From contig NZ_CP084061.1 of the NCBI RefSeq assembly GCF_020215665.1, positions 5,051,001 through 5,115,000 on the forward strand: a stretch of DNA of 64,000 bases, written 5' to 3'. The translations under genes were made by a program, and so were the position numbers. The notes beneath the pieces are model-generated. The model ran no database searches. It was not told where the DNA came from and saw only the letters and a list, made by a program, of their open reading frames with translations. Numbering within the stretch: position 1 is the first letter of the stretch; each line of letters opens with the position of its first letter. This document shows, piece by piece, positions 7,941 to 16,080 of the stretch. This DNA is from Blautia parvula (lineage in GTDB: Bacteria; Bacillota; Clostridia; Lachnospirales; Lachnospiraceae).

Positions 7941-9509
7941 ATGTGGGAAGAAAATATCTGCAGCAGTGAAACGGGTGAATTAAAACCCGGGACTATTTTA
8001 AATTTCAAATATATCATTAAAAAAACCATAGGCAGCGGAGGCTTTGGCATCACATACCAGGGGTGGGATACCATTCTCAACATGCCGGTGGCTGTAAAAG
8101 AATATAGATGTCAGATGTATACTTCAGAAAAAGAAAAACAAAATTTTTGGAATGAAGCCAGAACCATGGCTAAATTTTCAGGCAACGAAGGCATCGTAAA
8201 TGTAAGGGATTTTTTTGAAGAAAATAAGACGGTGTATATCGTTATGGAATATCTGGAGGGTATTACCCTGAATCAATACATTGAAGCAAACGGAAAGCTG
8301 TCCCCATATGAAACATTTACCTATATGAAACCGGTTATGGAGGTATTGAGCAAAATACATAAAGAAGGATTCATACACCGGGATATCAGCCCTGACAATA
8401 TTATGATGGTGAAAGAGGGGAAAATAAAGCTGCTGGATTTTGGAGCAGCGAGAGATGTCAAAAATACTGACGGGACGATTACCGTTATCTTAAAACAAGG
8501 ATATGCGCCCGAAGAACAATATTGCAGGGAAAATAACCAGGGACCATGGACAGATGTCTATGCCGTCTGCGCCACTATATATAAATGCATAACAGGAAAA
8601 ACGCCGGATATCAGTCTGCACCGCCTGAGCGTTGACAACCTCAAAAAGCCATCGGAAATGGGAATCCCCGTTTCGCAGGAGTTTGAGCAGGTATTGACGG
8701 CCGGACTGGAGGTGCACAGACAAAACCGTATTCAATCTATTGACGAACTCATAAGAAGAATGGAGTTTGCATTAGAATGGGGGAATGACGGATACCGGAG
8801 AACAGATAGCAGACATATAGTAAAAGAAGCTTTATTTCTCCGGGGCAGAAGTAAAGGAGTGACACCTCTGATTGGGAGAGATGAAGTGCTGCCGGCAGTG
8901 AAGAGGAAAGTTTTTACCACTACCGCCGATAATCAGAATTTTCTGGAATTCTGTGTGGTAAAAGAGACCGCTCCTTTTGCGTCGGAGTATCTTATGGTCA
9001 GAAAATTTCGAGTGTATGGAATAAGACCAAAGAAACGGGAAGTTCCCAGAATAGAAGTGACATTTTATATAGATGAGCAAAAACATCTCGAAGTAAAAGC
9101 CATGGATCTGGAAACCAACAGGCGTCTGTATATTCAGGATTTATTCCGCCGTGACAGGCCTCAAAATACAGGAAAGCATGCAAGCCGTACATTGTCCCTG
9201 GAGACAAGCGGTGGAATGGCTACACCTGTTATCAGAAAAGGAGAAGTGCTGCCTGCCGTTAAAAAGCAGATTTTTTCCACTGCAGTGGATAATCAAACAG
9301 CAGTTGATTTATGTATTTACCTGGGGGAAGGGGCTTATGTAAAAGAGAATGAACTTGCCGGACAATTCAGGCTGGATAAGATTTCGCCGGCAAAGGCAGG
9401 GGAGCCACAGATAGAGGTTCTGTTTGAAATGGACAGGGATGAAAAAATAAAAGTAAGCGCCAAAAACCTGGATAGCGGAGAGATGCAGAGTATAACTATA
9501 ATAAAGTAA
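7941..9509 (+). CDS. Serine/threonine kinase fused to two DnaK substrate-binding-like domains
   Basis: Residues about 21-285 form a Hanks-type kinase: glycine loop GSGGFG (31-36), K53 in AVKEY, HRD with D148, DFG with D166, and a YAPEEQY activation end. All catalytic residues are intact. The C-terminal half is two tandem copies (about 296-400 and 419-522) that closely resemble the beta-sandwich substrate-binding domain of Hsp70/DnaK. The second copy has GGMATPVIRK, IFSTAVDNQTAVD, GQFRLDKISPA, PQIEVLFEMD and KVSAKNLDSGE, each matching well-known DnaK blocks. The first is more diverged (VFTTTADNQ, IEVTFYID). There is no Hsp70 ATPase domain, lid or transmembrane segment, so it should be cytoplasmic. 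I infer that the SBD-like domains recruit unfolded or extended peptide substrates or partners. An AGAGGTG site precedes ATG 7941. Confidence 0.88.
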   Translation: MWEENICSSETGELKPGTILNFKYIIKKTIGSGGFGITYQGWDTILNMPVAVKEYRCQMYTSEKEKQNFWNEARTMAKFSGNEGIVNVRDFFEENKTVYIVMEYLEGITLNQYIEANGKLSPYETFTYMKPVMEVLSKIHKEGFIHRDISPDNIMMVKEGKIKLLDFGAARDVKNTDGTITVILKQGYAPEEQYCRENNQGPWTDVYAVCATIYKCITGKTPDISLHRLSVDNLKKPSEMGIPVSQEFEQVLTAGLEVHRQNRIQSIDELIRRMEFALEWGNDGYRRTDSRHIVKEALFLRGRSKGVTPLIGRDEVLPAVKRKVFTTTADNQNFLEFCVVKETAPFASEYLMVRKFRVYGIRPKKREVPRIEVTFYIDEQKHLEVKAMDLETNRRLYIQDLFRRDRPQNTGKHASRTLSLETSGGMATPVIRKGEVLPAVKKQIFSTAVDNQTAVDLCIYLGEGAYVKENELAGQFRLDKISPAKAGEPQIEVLFEMDRDEKIKVSAKNLDSGEMQSITIIK

Positions 9510-9531
9510 TCAGCATTTTATAATATTGATG
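9498..9531. repeat. Imperfect direct repeat R1, second copy
   Basis: TAATAAAGTAATCAGCATTT and following bases match 7224-7257 (TAATAAAAGTAATCAGTATTT) with a few substitutions and one indel. This copy overlaps the last codons and stop of the kinase gene. Confidence 0.55.
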
Positions 9532-9570
9532 TGGGATACGGTGATGATTCGGACAGAAACAGAAAGATTT

Positions 9571-9612
9571 AACAAAAAATTTTCCTGTAATAACTCTGCA
9601 ACATGGGGAGCT
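9571..9612. repeat. Imperfect direct repeat R2, second copy
   Basis: This is the partner of the repeat at 7820-7861, with roughly four in five positions identical by eye. R1 and R2 lie about 40 bp apart here but are separated by kptA at the other end. Confidence 0.6.
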
Positions 9613-9686
9613 TATGCTGTAGCTGTAAAAGAGAAACGGCTGGCAGCTATTTGTGCCGGCAGCTTTCAGGAAGAGGAGGAACAGTT

Positions 9687-10244
9687 ATGATGCGGAAAAA
9701 GTTAAAACAGCATAAGGCAGCAGCAGTGGCTGCTGCAGTTACTCTGTGTATCACCGCGGCAGCGGGAACCATGGCGGTTTACGGACAGAACGCAGCGGAG
9801 AAGCAGGTGAAGGAGGCAGCAGAGGAGAAGCTGTCCCGGGATGAGACGGTGTCCTACATGCCCTGGGATGAAGACACACTGTACAAAGAGGTGGTGGAAA
9901 ATCAGGATATTGTAAAGCAGGTATGCGAAAAATACGGCCTGGATTACGACAGCGCTGCCATGAAAGATGTGACCCGGGAGATGAGAAATTATGAGGAGGC
10001 ACTCTGGCTCCTTGACGAGATGGGGGATAAACCGCTTCTGTCTGCAAAGGGAGAGGGAATGGATTCTCTGGAAACGTATATCTGTGATATTTACGCCTTT
10101 GAAGGCGGTAAGCAGGTGATTGAGTCCTATTGCCGGGAACACGGAGTGGACGCGGGCAGTGCCAGCATAAAGGATTTGACAGCGGAGGATCTGACAGCTA
10201 TAGGAGAGAATGCCTATCAAACCTCAGACCATCCGAAAAACTGA
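9687..10244 (+). CDS. Secreted or membrane-anchored protein with internal repeat, upstream of a two-component system
   Basis: This 185-residue protein matches no family I recognise. Residues 1-35 form a basic, Ala-rich signal or anchor segment. The mature part is charged and helical, and contains an internal duplication: VCEKYGLDYDSAAMKDVT near residue 75 and YCREHGVDAGSASIKDLT near residue 152. Each copy has one Cys, so a disulfide is possible. ATG 9687 has a good GAGGAGG site; the ATG at 9603 has none and would place charged sequence before the signal segment. It ends 17 bp before the response regulator gene, so it may be an accessory sensor or target of that system. Confidence 0.7.
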   Translation: MMRKKLKQHKAAAVAAAVTLCITAAAGTMAVYGQNAAEKQVKEAAEEKLSRDETVSYMPWDEDTLYKEVVENQDIVKQVCEKYGLDYDSAAMKDVTREMRNYEEALWLLDEMGDKPLLSAKGEGMDSLETYICDIYAFEGGKQVIESYCREHGVDAGSASIKDLTAEDLTAIGENAYQTSDHPKN

Positions 10245-10261
10245 CAGAAAGGCAGATACAA

Positions 10262-10909
10262 ATGGCAGATATTTTGATAGTGGAAGATGAGCCGTCCATA
10301 AATGAATTGATGAAGAGAACCCTCACCATGACAGGTCACAGATGCTGTCAGGCATATACCGGCCGGGAGGCCCTGAGAGCGGCAAAGCAGGAAAGGCCCG
10401 ACATCGTCCTTCTGGACATTAACCTTCCGGATATGGACGGATTTCAGGTGATGGCACAGATCGGTACGATACCGGTCATCTACGTGACAGCCAGGGATGA
10501 AGTGACTGACCGGGTAAGAGGCCTGAACAGCGGGGCAGAGGATTATATTGTGAAGCCCTTTGCCATGGAGGAGCTGGTTGCCAGGGTTCAGGTGGTGCTC
10601 AGAAGATTTCACAGGGAAGAGAAGATATTTGTCATTGACGACGTGAGAGTGGATGTGGAGAGACACCGGGTCACCAGAGCAGGGGAGGACGTGGAGCTTA
10701 CCAACCGGGAGTTTGAGCTTCTGCGTGTGCTGCTGGTCAACCGGAATATAGCCCTTTCCAGAACCCAGCTTCTGGACCTGGCCTGGGGGATGGACTTCTT
10801 CGGGGATGACAGGACTGTGGATGTCCATATTCAGAGAATACGGAAGAAGCTGGGCCTGGAGAATTATATCAGAACCGTTTTCAAATACGGATACAGACTG
10901 GAGATATAG
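10262..10909 (+). CDS. OmpR/PhoB-family response regulator
   Basis: This is a 215-residue transcription regulator. The receiver domain has E8/D9 and phospho-acceptor D52 in VLLDINLPDMDG, T in YVTA and K in IVKPF. The winged-helix domain (about 120-213) has ELTNREFELL, GDDRTVDVHIQRIRKKLG and KYGYRLE. ATG 10262 with AGAAAGG upstream begins exactly at the conserved MADILIVEDE; a longer in-frame start at 10130 would overlap the preceding gene and is unlikely. The kinase gene follows after 1 bp. The regulated genes are unknown, but the upstream secreted-protein gene is a candidate. Confidence 0.95.
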   Translation: MADILIVEDEPSINELMKRTLTMTGHRCCQAYTGREALRAAKQERPDIVLLDINLPDMDGFQVMAQIGTIPVIYVTARDEVTDRVRGLNSGAEDYIVKPFAMEELVARVQVVLRRFHREEKIFVIDDVRVDVERHRVTRAGEDVELTNREFELLRVLLVNRNIALSRTQLLDLAWGMDFFGDDRTVDVHIQRIRKKLGLENYIRTVFKYGYRLEI

Positions 10910-10910
10910 T

Positions 10911-12014
10911 ATGCAGCTTTGGAAGAAAAATTATCTGGCAGCGTATATTCTGTTTCTGGTGATTCTCAACCTGTCTCTGCTTCTCTTGTCCACCATGGGA
11001 TTTAAGAACGACCTGGAAACCCGTATGGATGAAGTGATAAAGAGGCAGCAGCAGTTAGCCTATACGGTGGAAGGCCTAAACGGCACAGAGGACGGGGAAG
11101 ACAAGCTGCGTTATCTGGGACAGGGATATTACAGGAGCAGAATTTTCATCAATGTGAGCCATGGCGGCAAAACCATTGTGAATCACCTTCCGACAGGAGT
11201 GGGGATTTCCGGAAACGCGGATATCGTGAAGTATAAAGGGGAACGTTATGCTGCCGTTATCGGCCGGGCGGGGAACGGGGACGAGATATGCGAAGTGGTG
11301 TATATGGAGAATATCCAGGATCTGTACCGGGCACAGAACAGAAGACTTTTCTCCTTCTTGGCTACGGGCCTGCTCCTGGAGGCTGTGATCGGCACCATGC
11401 TTTATATGACCATGAAGAAGATATACATGCCGGTCAATAACATTGCCCATGAGCTGCGGAATCCTCTGACGGTACTGCAGGGATACGGCCAGTATATCCA
11501 GATGGGAAATATTACGGAGGAGGACCGTTTCTTCGCAGGGGAACAGATTGTAAAGGAAGCCGGGAGCCTGAGGGAGACTGTGGACAGGCTGCTGGTCATG
11601 GGAAATCTGAGAGAAGGAAATGTGAAATACCAGCGGTTAGATGTGCAGGAACTGTTTGCGGAGATGAAAAAATTATATCCCGGCATTCATGTGGAAAATC
11701 ATATGGATGCCATAGAGGGAGATTTGTCTCTGGTCAGGTGCCTGTTTAAGAACCTGCTTGGCAATGCGGTGAAGGCAGGAAGCCATGTGACAGTGACAGC
11801 CTCTGACAACTGCGTGAGCATTTGGAATGACGGGAAATACATAGAGAAACAGAAACTGAACTATCTGAACCGGAACCATGAATTTCCCAGGGCGAAAGCA
11901 GAGCGGAACGGCTACGGGATTGGCCTCTGCTATGAGATCGTAAAGCTTCACGGATGGAAAATGGACTATGCGTCCTCTGAGGAGAAGGGTACAACCGTTA
12001 AAATAAGAATATGA
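10911..12014 (+). CDS. Sensor histidine kinase lacking a HAMP domain
   Basis: This 367-residue kinase partners the regulator just upstream. Transmembrane helices near residues 8-28 and 147-166 enclose a short extracytoplasmic loop of about 115 residues. The phospho-acceptor H180 (NIAHELRNPLT) lies only about 13 residues after the second helix, leaving no room for HAMP, which is unusual. The ATPase domain has FKNLLGNAVKAG (N box), a weak WNDGKYI G1 region and GYGIGLCYEIV. The HELRNPL variant (Arg for Lys) is common in such kinases. The signal is unknown; the neighbouring secreted protein may take part in sensing. Confidence 0.9.
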   Translation: MQLWKKNYLAAYILFLVILNLSLLLLSTMGFKNDLETRMDEVIKRQQQLAYTVEGLNGTEDGEDKLRYLGQGYYRSRIFINVSHGGKTIVNHLPTGVGISGNADIVKYKGERYAAVIGRAGNGDEICEVVYMENIQDLYRAQNRRLFSFLATGLLLEAVIGTMLYMTMKKIYMPVNNIAHELRNPLTVLQGYGQYIQMGNITEEDRFFAGEQIVKEAGSLRETVDRLLVMGNLREGNVKYQRLDVQELFAEMKKLYPGIHVENHMDAIEGDLSLVRCLFKNLLGNAVKAGSHVTVTASDNCVSIWNDGKYIEKQKLNYLNRNHEFPRAKAERNGYGIGLCYEIVKLHGWKMDYASSEEKGTTVKIRI

Positions 12015-12030
12015 CAGGGTATTTTCATAA

Positions 12031-12076
12031 AAGGAACCGATCCGGCGTCTGTACAGGGCCGGATAGGTTCCTTTTT
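12031..12076. terminator. Bidirectional terminator between kinase and VOC genes
   Basis: AAGGAACC...TCCGG pairs with CCGG...GGTTCCTT and is followed by a T-run on the + strand. It lies between two convergent genes and can serve both. Confidence 0.75.
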
Positions 12077-12088
12077 GTATGGTATAAA

Positions 12089-12469
12089 CTATTCGTGCAG
12101 TTCCAGCGGAAGGCCGTCCGGGTCGAAGAAGAAGGTCATTTTCTTTCCGGTAAAATCATCGGTGCGTACAGGCTCCGTCTCGATTCCTTTTGCGCTCAGC
12201 CACGCAACAGCCTCTTCCATATTTTCAACTGTAAAGGCCAGATGGCGGAGTCCGCAGGCTTCCGGGCGGTTTACACGGGCCGGCGGGTTCTTTACTCCGA
12301 ATATCTCCAGCTCACAGTCACCCAGCCGCAGGTCCAGCTTCCAGTCATCCCGCTCAGCCCGGTAATTTTCGCGGATGATCTCAAATCCCAATTGGTTTAC
12401 ATAAAAATCCTTGGATTTTTCATAGTCAGATACAATAACGGCTACGTGATGTATTTTATTAAGCTTCAT
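12089..12469 (-). CDS. VOC-family (glyoxalase I-like) protein
   Basis: This is a 126-residue vicinal-oxygen-chelate protein similar to the GloA2/YaeR group. The beta-alpha-beta-beta-beta fold is seen twice: KIHHVAVIVSDYEKSKDFYVNQLGF at the start and LRHLAFTVENMEEAVAWLSAKG in the middle. Likely metal ligands are H of IHHVAV, E of LEIFG, H of LRHLAF and E of PLELHE. The last residues FFFDPDGLPLELHE are typical. The substrate is not predictable. The start at 12469 has a GAGGAGG site. It is a single-gene unit convergent with the kinase upstream. Confidence 0.85.
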   Translation of the reverse strand: MKLNKIHHVAVIVSDYEKSKDFYVNQLGFEIIRENYRAERDDWKLDLRLGDCELEIFGVKNPPARVNRPEACGLRHLAFTVENMEEAVAWLSAKGIETEPVRTDDFTGKKMTFFFDPDGLPLELHE

Positions 12470-12615
12470 GCAAAGGCTCCTCCTCAATGTTAAAGTGAAA
12501 TACAGTCCGGTCCGGACTGATTTTCGCCGGACCTGATGCTGGAATTATACCATAGATGCAGAAACATTTGGAATTTTTAAATAATATCTTTATAATTTCT
12601 TTCGGAATTTTACAA

Positions 12616-12643
12616 TTGCTTCTTATTTTTTCGTTGGTAAGAT
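12616..12643 (+). promoter_or_regulatory. Promoter of the PF06541 membrane-protein gene
   Basis: TTGCTT (12616-12621) and TAAGAT (12638-12643) are 16 bp apart, 45 bp before the start codon. Confidence 0.4.
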
Positions 12644-12687
12644 AAAGCCATAATAAAGAAGAGGAAAGAAAGAAGGAGGGGAAAGAT

Positions 12688-13329
12688 ATGGCTAGAGACA
12701 TGGTGGTAAGGATTTCAGAAGGTGTGAGAAGACAGTTTGCGCAGGAAAGATACCTGGAAGCAGAATATGACAGGGCCTATTCCCTGACCAGTTTGATCTT
12801 ATTTTTCTTTTCTGCATCAACCGTCGGATGGCTTTGGGAAGTATTTCTTCATATTTTTATGGACGGAGCACTCATCAACAGAGGCACCACATGGGGACCG
12901 TGGCTTCCCATTTACGGTGTGGGCGGCGTGATGACACTGGTTCTGCTCAGAAAGTTTGCCGACAAGCCGGCTCATGTGTTTGCATTTGCATATCTGGGAA
13001 GCGGTATTCTGGAATATACGACAGGCTGGGCACTGGAACAGTTCAGAGGTGTAAAATACTGGGATTACAGCGAAAGCCTGTTTAACATAAACGGCCGTGT
13101 ATGTCTGGAAGTTCTGGCACTGTTTGCTGTGGGCGCATGCTTTATCCTTTACATAGCGGCACCTGCCATGGATAACCTGTACAGAAAAATCCCGCAGACA
13201 GCGAAAGTGGTTTTGTGTGTTGTATTGATCACTTTGTTTGCAGCGGATCTTGTATTCTCTGCCTTATATCCTAAGATGGGGCCTGGTATTACCATGGATG
13301 TTTCGGAAACTACAAAATGGATATTTTAA
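12688..13329 (+). CDS. PF06541-family membrane protein (putative ABC-transporter type IV)
   Basis: This is a 213-residue integral membrane protein with about five hydrophobic helices after a charged cytoplasmic N-terminus (residues 1-32). The family markers are SASTVGWLWEVFLH, NRGTTWGPWLPIYGVGG and YTTGWALEQFRGVKYWDYS. Members are annotated as putative ABC transporter permeases but have no proven function, and no ATPase gene is adjacent. An AAGGAGG site precedes ATG 12688. It appears to be transcribed alone, with a terminator hairpin at 13385-13428. Confidence 0.8.
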   Translation: MARDMVVRISEGVRRQFAQERYLEAEYDRAYSLTSLILFFFSASTVGWLWEVFLHIFMDGALINRGTTWGPWLPIYGVGGVMTLVLLRKFADKPAHVFAFAYLGSGILEYTTGWALEQFRGVKYWDYSESLFNINGRVCLEVLALFAVGACFILYIAAPAMDNLYRKIPQTAKVVLCVVLITLFAADLVFSALYPKMGPGITMDVSETTKWIF

Positions 13330-13384
13330 CGCCGGGGGCGTAGACTAATAGATTTGACAAAAGGAGAGGGCTTTCACCCTTGCG

Positions 13385-13428
13385 AAAATTCGGCATAGTT
13401 GGATAAATTCCGGCTGTGCCGATTTTTC
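13385..13428 (+). terminator. Terminator after the PF06541 gene
   Basis: AAAATTCGGCATAG pairs with CTGTGCCGATTTTT around a 15-base loop, and the T-run forms the tail. Confidence 0.6.
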
Positions 13429-13461
13429 TGTATATGTCCTGTCATGCCGTGTGTTGTGTGA

Positions 13462-13490
13462 TTGTAAGTGCGATTAAAATCGTTTATAAT
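13462..13490 (+). promoter_or_regulatory. Promoter of the CAT-like gene
   Basis: TTGTAA (13462-13467) and TATAAT (13485-13490) are 17 bp apart. The transcript would have a leader of about 80 bases. Confidence 0.6.
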
Positions 13491-13576
13491 ATGATACATA
13501 GGATGCGCAGTTTCCGGCGAAAACAGTCTGGATGAACTGCGCTGTACAAATAAGTGCGGACTGTAAGGAGGAAATT

Positions 13577-14230
13577 ATGTTTCATACGATCGATTACGAA
13601 AAGTGGGAGAGAAAAGAAATATTCGAACGTTTTGCAGGATATACCTATAATCTCACCGCAGAAGTTGATGTTACACAGTTTTTGGAAAGGATTCATGGAA
13701 ATGGATATAAATTTTACCCGTCTGTCTGCTGGTGTATTGCCGATACGGTAAACAGTGATAGGGATTTCCGCTATGCAAAAGTGGACGGAGCCATAGGATA
13801 TTATGAGAAGCTGAACCCCTGCTATACACTTATGCGGAAAGGGGAAGGGAATCTGTTCACTCATATGGTCACAGATTTCAGCAAAGATTTTGACTGCTTC
13901 TATAAGACTTTTCTGGAAGATAAGGAGAAAGCGGAAAACGGCAGCTCTCTGTATTATTACGGAAATCCTGTTCCGGGGTGTGTGGACATTACCATCCTGC
14001 CGAACACTGCATACCAGTCCATATGTTACGTGCGTCCGGCTTCTTTTGTAAATCCGGAATCGGGCAGCGAGAGCTACATACCCTTCATCACTGTGGGAAA
14101 ATACCGGGAGATTGATGGAAGAATGAAAATGGCGGTGACAGGAAACTTTAACCATGCGGCAAATGACGGATATCATGCGGAAAAATTCTTCCGCCTGCTT
14201 CAGGAGAAACTGGATGCATTTTCCGCATAA
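13577..14230 (+). CDS. Chloramphenicol acetyltransferase-like protein
   Basis: This 217-residue protein belongs to the trimeric chloramphenicol O-acetyltransferase (CatA/type A) fold. It opens with the typical YEKWERKEIFERF and ends with the catalytic region NFNHAANDGYH, where H193 and D197 match the catalytic His and structural Asp of HHxxxDG. The first His of the usual HH pair is Asn here. True resistance enzymes are close to this length, but many chromosomal Firmicute homologues carry this fold without shown resistance, so the acceptor may be another compound. AAGGAGG precedes ATG 13577. It is followed by a bidirectional terminator. Confidence 0.82.
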   Translation: MFHTIDYEKWERKEIFERFAGYTYNLTAEVDVTQFLERIHGNGYKFYPSVCWCIADTVNSDRDFRYAKVDGAIGYYEKLNPCYTLMRKGEGNLFTHMVTDFSKDFDCFYKTFLEDKEKAENGSSLYYYGNPVPGCVDITILPNTAYQSICYVRPASFVNPESGSESYIPFITVGKYREIDGRMKMAVTGNFNHAANDGYHAEKFFRLLQEKLDAFSA

Positions 14231-14261
14231 TGACGGGAAAGGACTGTAAAAATAAAGAAAT

Positions 14262-14296
14262 CAGGCCGGGGTGCAGATCAATGCGCCCCGGCCTGT
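14262..14296. terminator. Bidirectional terminator between the CAT-like and GH43 genes
   Basis: CAGGCCGGGGTGCA pairs with TGCGCCCCGGCCTG around a 6-base loop. It lies between convergent genes. Confidence 0.75.
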
Positions 14297-14314
14297 GTCT
14301 TTGATAATATAAAA

Positions 14315-15889
14315 CTATTCTCCCTGATACTGGAACCAGTCAAAGTCAGCGCAGCCGCTGCCTGCCTGGTGGTTGGAGCTGGCATACATTCCTATGTAGA
14401 CGCCGGTAAAGCCGTTGTTTATAACAGAGCTTAGAAGTGAGGCATCCACACCGGACAGGAAAGGTATCATCTCAGATTCCCTGTATCCATAGTAAAAATC
14501 ATAGTCCGTGGTATTCCCCTGAACACTTAAATAAAGGCGTCTGCAGTCCTTTATCTCTGTTTCCTTTACCAGAGTGCGGCATCCGTTCTCTGTTTTGTAG
14601 AACTGCAGGTAAGGTGTGCTGCCCTTTTTCCTCATGACCATCAGATAATGGAAGCGGTCATCTTGTACCAGCGCGATTCCGGCCTCCTCATAGTCTGCGG
14701 CCGGACAGAATTCCATGGCCGTTTTAGCCAGAAAACTCTTATGGCGCTGTCTGCGGCCCACGAAAGAAGGGGTACAAATCTCCTCCATGACCTGCGGCCT
14801 TGTCATAAGGCGCAGATATCCGGGACGCTCCGTGAGGGAATAGAAAGGCTCAACCGGCGGATGAATGGTGTTCCACTGCATCTGAAGCGTGTCATCCTCA
14901 AAGTTGTCCCATTCCGGCATGAGCGGATATATGGTGCGGGGCAGGTTCGGAAGGCGTTCTTCCTCCTGTACAAGCCCGGTCTCATTGTCGATCATCGGCC
15001 AGCCGTCCTCTGCCCATACAAATGGTACCATGAAGGTCTCACGGCCCAGGTTGTAGTGTCCCCCTTTATAAGGGCGCACTGCCAGCAGTACCATCCACCA
15101 TTCTCCGTTCTGTGTCTCCACAATATCGGCGTGTCCGGTAACTGAAATGGGATTGAGAAGAGGCATATGCCTGTGCGTCACAATGGGATTTCTGGGGCAT
15201 ATCTCGTAATCCCCGTCAATGGTACGGCAGCGGGCCATCTGTACACTGTGGGTGACAAAGGTACCGCCCTCTGCCACTAACAGATAGTAATAACCGTCCT
15301 TTTTGTAAATGTGGGGTGCTTCGATCCACTTACTTCTTGTCTTCTTTCCGTCCCAGATGACAGTTCTGGGGCCTTTGAACTGCAGTGTTTCAGGGTCCAG
15401 CTCATTTAAGTAAATGCCATGGTGTCCTTCGTAGAGCTTCTCCTCACTGATAAAGTTACCCACGTACCATACAGAACCGTCGTCATCGAAAAACAGACTG
15501 GAGTCAATGCCGTCAGCGCCCTCCACAACTACAGGGTCACTCCACGGGCCGGCAGGATTTTTGGCTGTAATGATATAATTATCGCGTTTTGCTTCACGTC
15601 CTTCGGATACGAACGTATTAATAATATAAAAGGTCCCTTCATGGTAACGGATGCTGGGTGCCCACAGCCCCTCGCTGGTTTCGCAGTTTTTGTAGTTAAG
15701 CTGTCCGGGTCTGTGGATGCCGTGGCCAATCTGCTCCCAGTGAACCAGATCTCTGCTGTGGAACACGGGCAGTCCGGGATAATATACAAAAGATGAGGTT
15801 ACCATGTAATAGTCATCTCCCACACGGCAGATAGATGGGTCCGGATAAAAACCGGGAAGAAGCGGATTGTGAAAAGTGTCTTTTGTCAT
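14315..15889 (-). CDS. Glycoside hydrolase family 43 (beta-xylosidase/arabinofuranosidase type)
   Basis: This 524-residue inverting glycosidase has the five-bladed beta-propeller of GH43: catalytic base D17 in GFYPDPSI, pKa-modulating D129 in GIDSSLFF, and acid E190 in KWIEAPHIY. A C-terminal beta-sandwich domain (about 330-520, GH43_C2-like, with GIALVQDDRFHYL and TGVYIGMYAS) is typical of enzymes acting on xylo-oligosaccharides or arabinoxylan. No signal peptide is present, so it should act inside the cell. The start at 15889 has a strong AAGGAG site; a longer frame to 16063 would add an unrelated hydrophobic stretch. It is alone on its strand and probably works with the GH3 enzyme and XylB in this window. 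Confidence 0.9.
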   Translation of the reverse strand: MTKDTFHNPLLPGFYPDPSICRVGDDYYMVTSSFVYYPGLPVFHSRDLVHWEQIGHGIHRPGQLNYKNCETSEGLWAPSIRYHEGTFYIINTFVSEGREAKRDNYIITAKNPAGPWSDPVVVEGADGIDSSLFFDDDGSVWYVGNFISEEKLYEGHHGIYLNELDPETLQFKGPRTVIWDGKKTRSKWIEAPHIYKKDGYYYLLVAEGGTFVTHSVQMARCRTIDGDYEICPRNPIVTHRHMPLLNPISVTGHADIVETQNGEWWMVLLAVRPYKGGHYNLGRETFMVPFVWAEDGWPMIDNETGLVQEEERLPNLPRTIYPLMPEWDNFEDDTLQMQWNTIHPPVEPFYSLTERPGYLRLMTRPQVMEEICTPSFVGRRQRHKSFLAKTAMEFCPAADYEEAGIALVQDDRFHYLMVMRKKGSTPYLQFYKTENGCRTLVKETEIKDCRRLYLSVQGNTTDYDFYYGYRESEMIPFLSGVDASLLSSVINNGFTGVYIGMYASSNHQAGSGCADFDWFQYQGE

Positions 15890-16001
15890 ATCATATTCTC
15901 CTTTACAAAATTTCTCCATTTTCTCCATTATAGGCAGAGAATCCGTATTGGTAAATAGAAAAAAACGCCTTTTCCCTGGAAAAAAACATGATAAAAACAT
16001 T

Positions 16002-16030
16002 TTTACAAAACCTGCTCCGTATAGTATAAT
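16002..16030 (+). promoter_or_regulatory. Promoter of mntP
   Basis: TTTACA (16002-16007) and TATAAT (16025-16030) are exactly 17 bp apart, 50 bp before the mntP start. Confidence 0.65.
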
Positions 16031-16080
16031 GGGCAATGCAATGAAAAGCACAACACAATACATAGGAACAGGAGAAAACT

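Noticed and set aside
10130-10261. Longer N-terminus for the OmpR regulator
   Set aside because: It overlaps the preceding gene and has no family similarity; ATG 10262 begins at the conserved receiver start.
12011-12493. 160-residue frame on the + strand opposite the VOC gene
   Set aside because: It lacks an RBS and any recognisable domain, whereas the - strand frame is a clear VOC protein.
15890-16080. yybP-ykoY manganese riboswitch upstream of mntP
   Set aside because: The leader after the promoter is only about 40 bases and lacks the conserved aptamer sequence.
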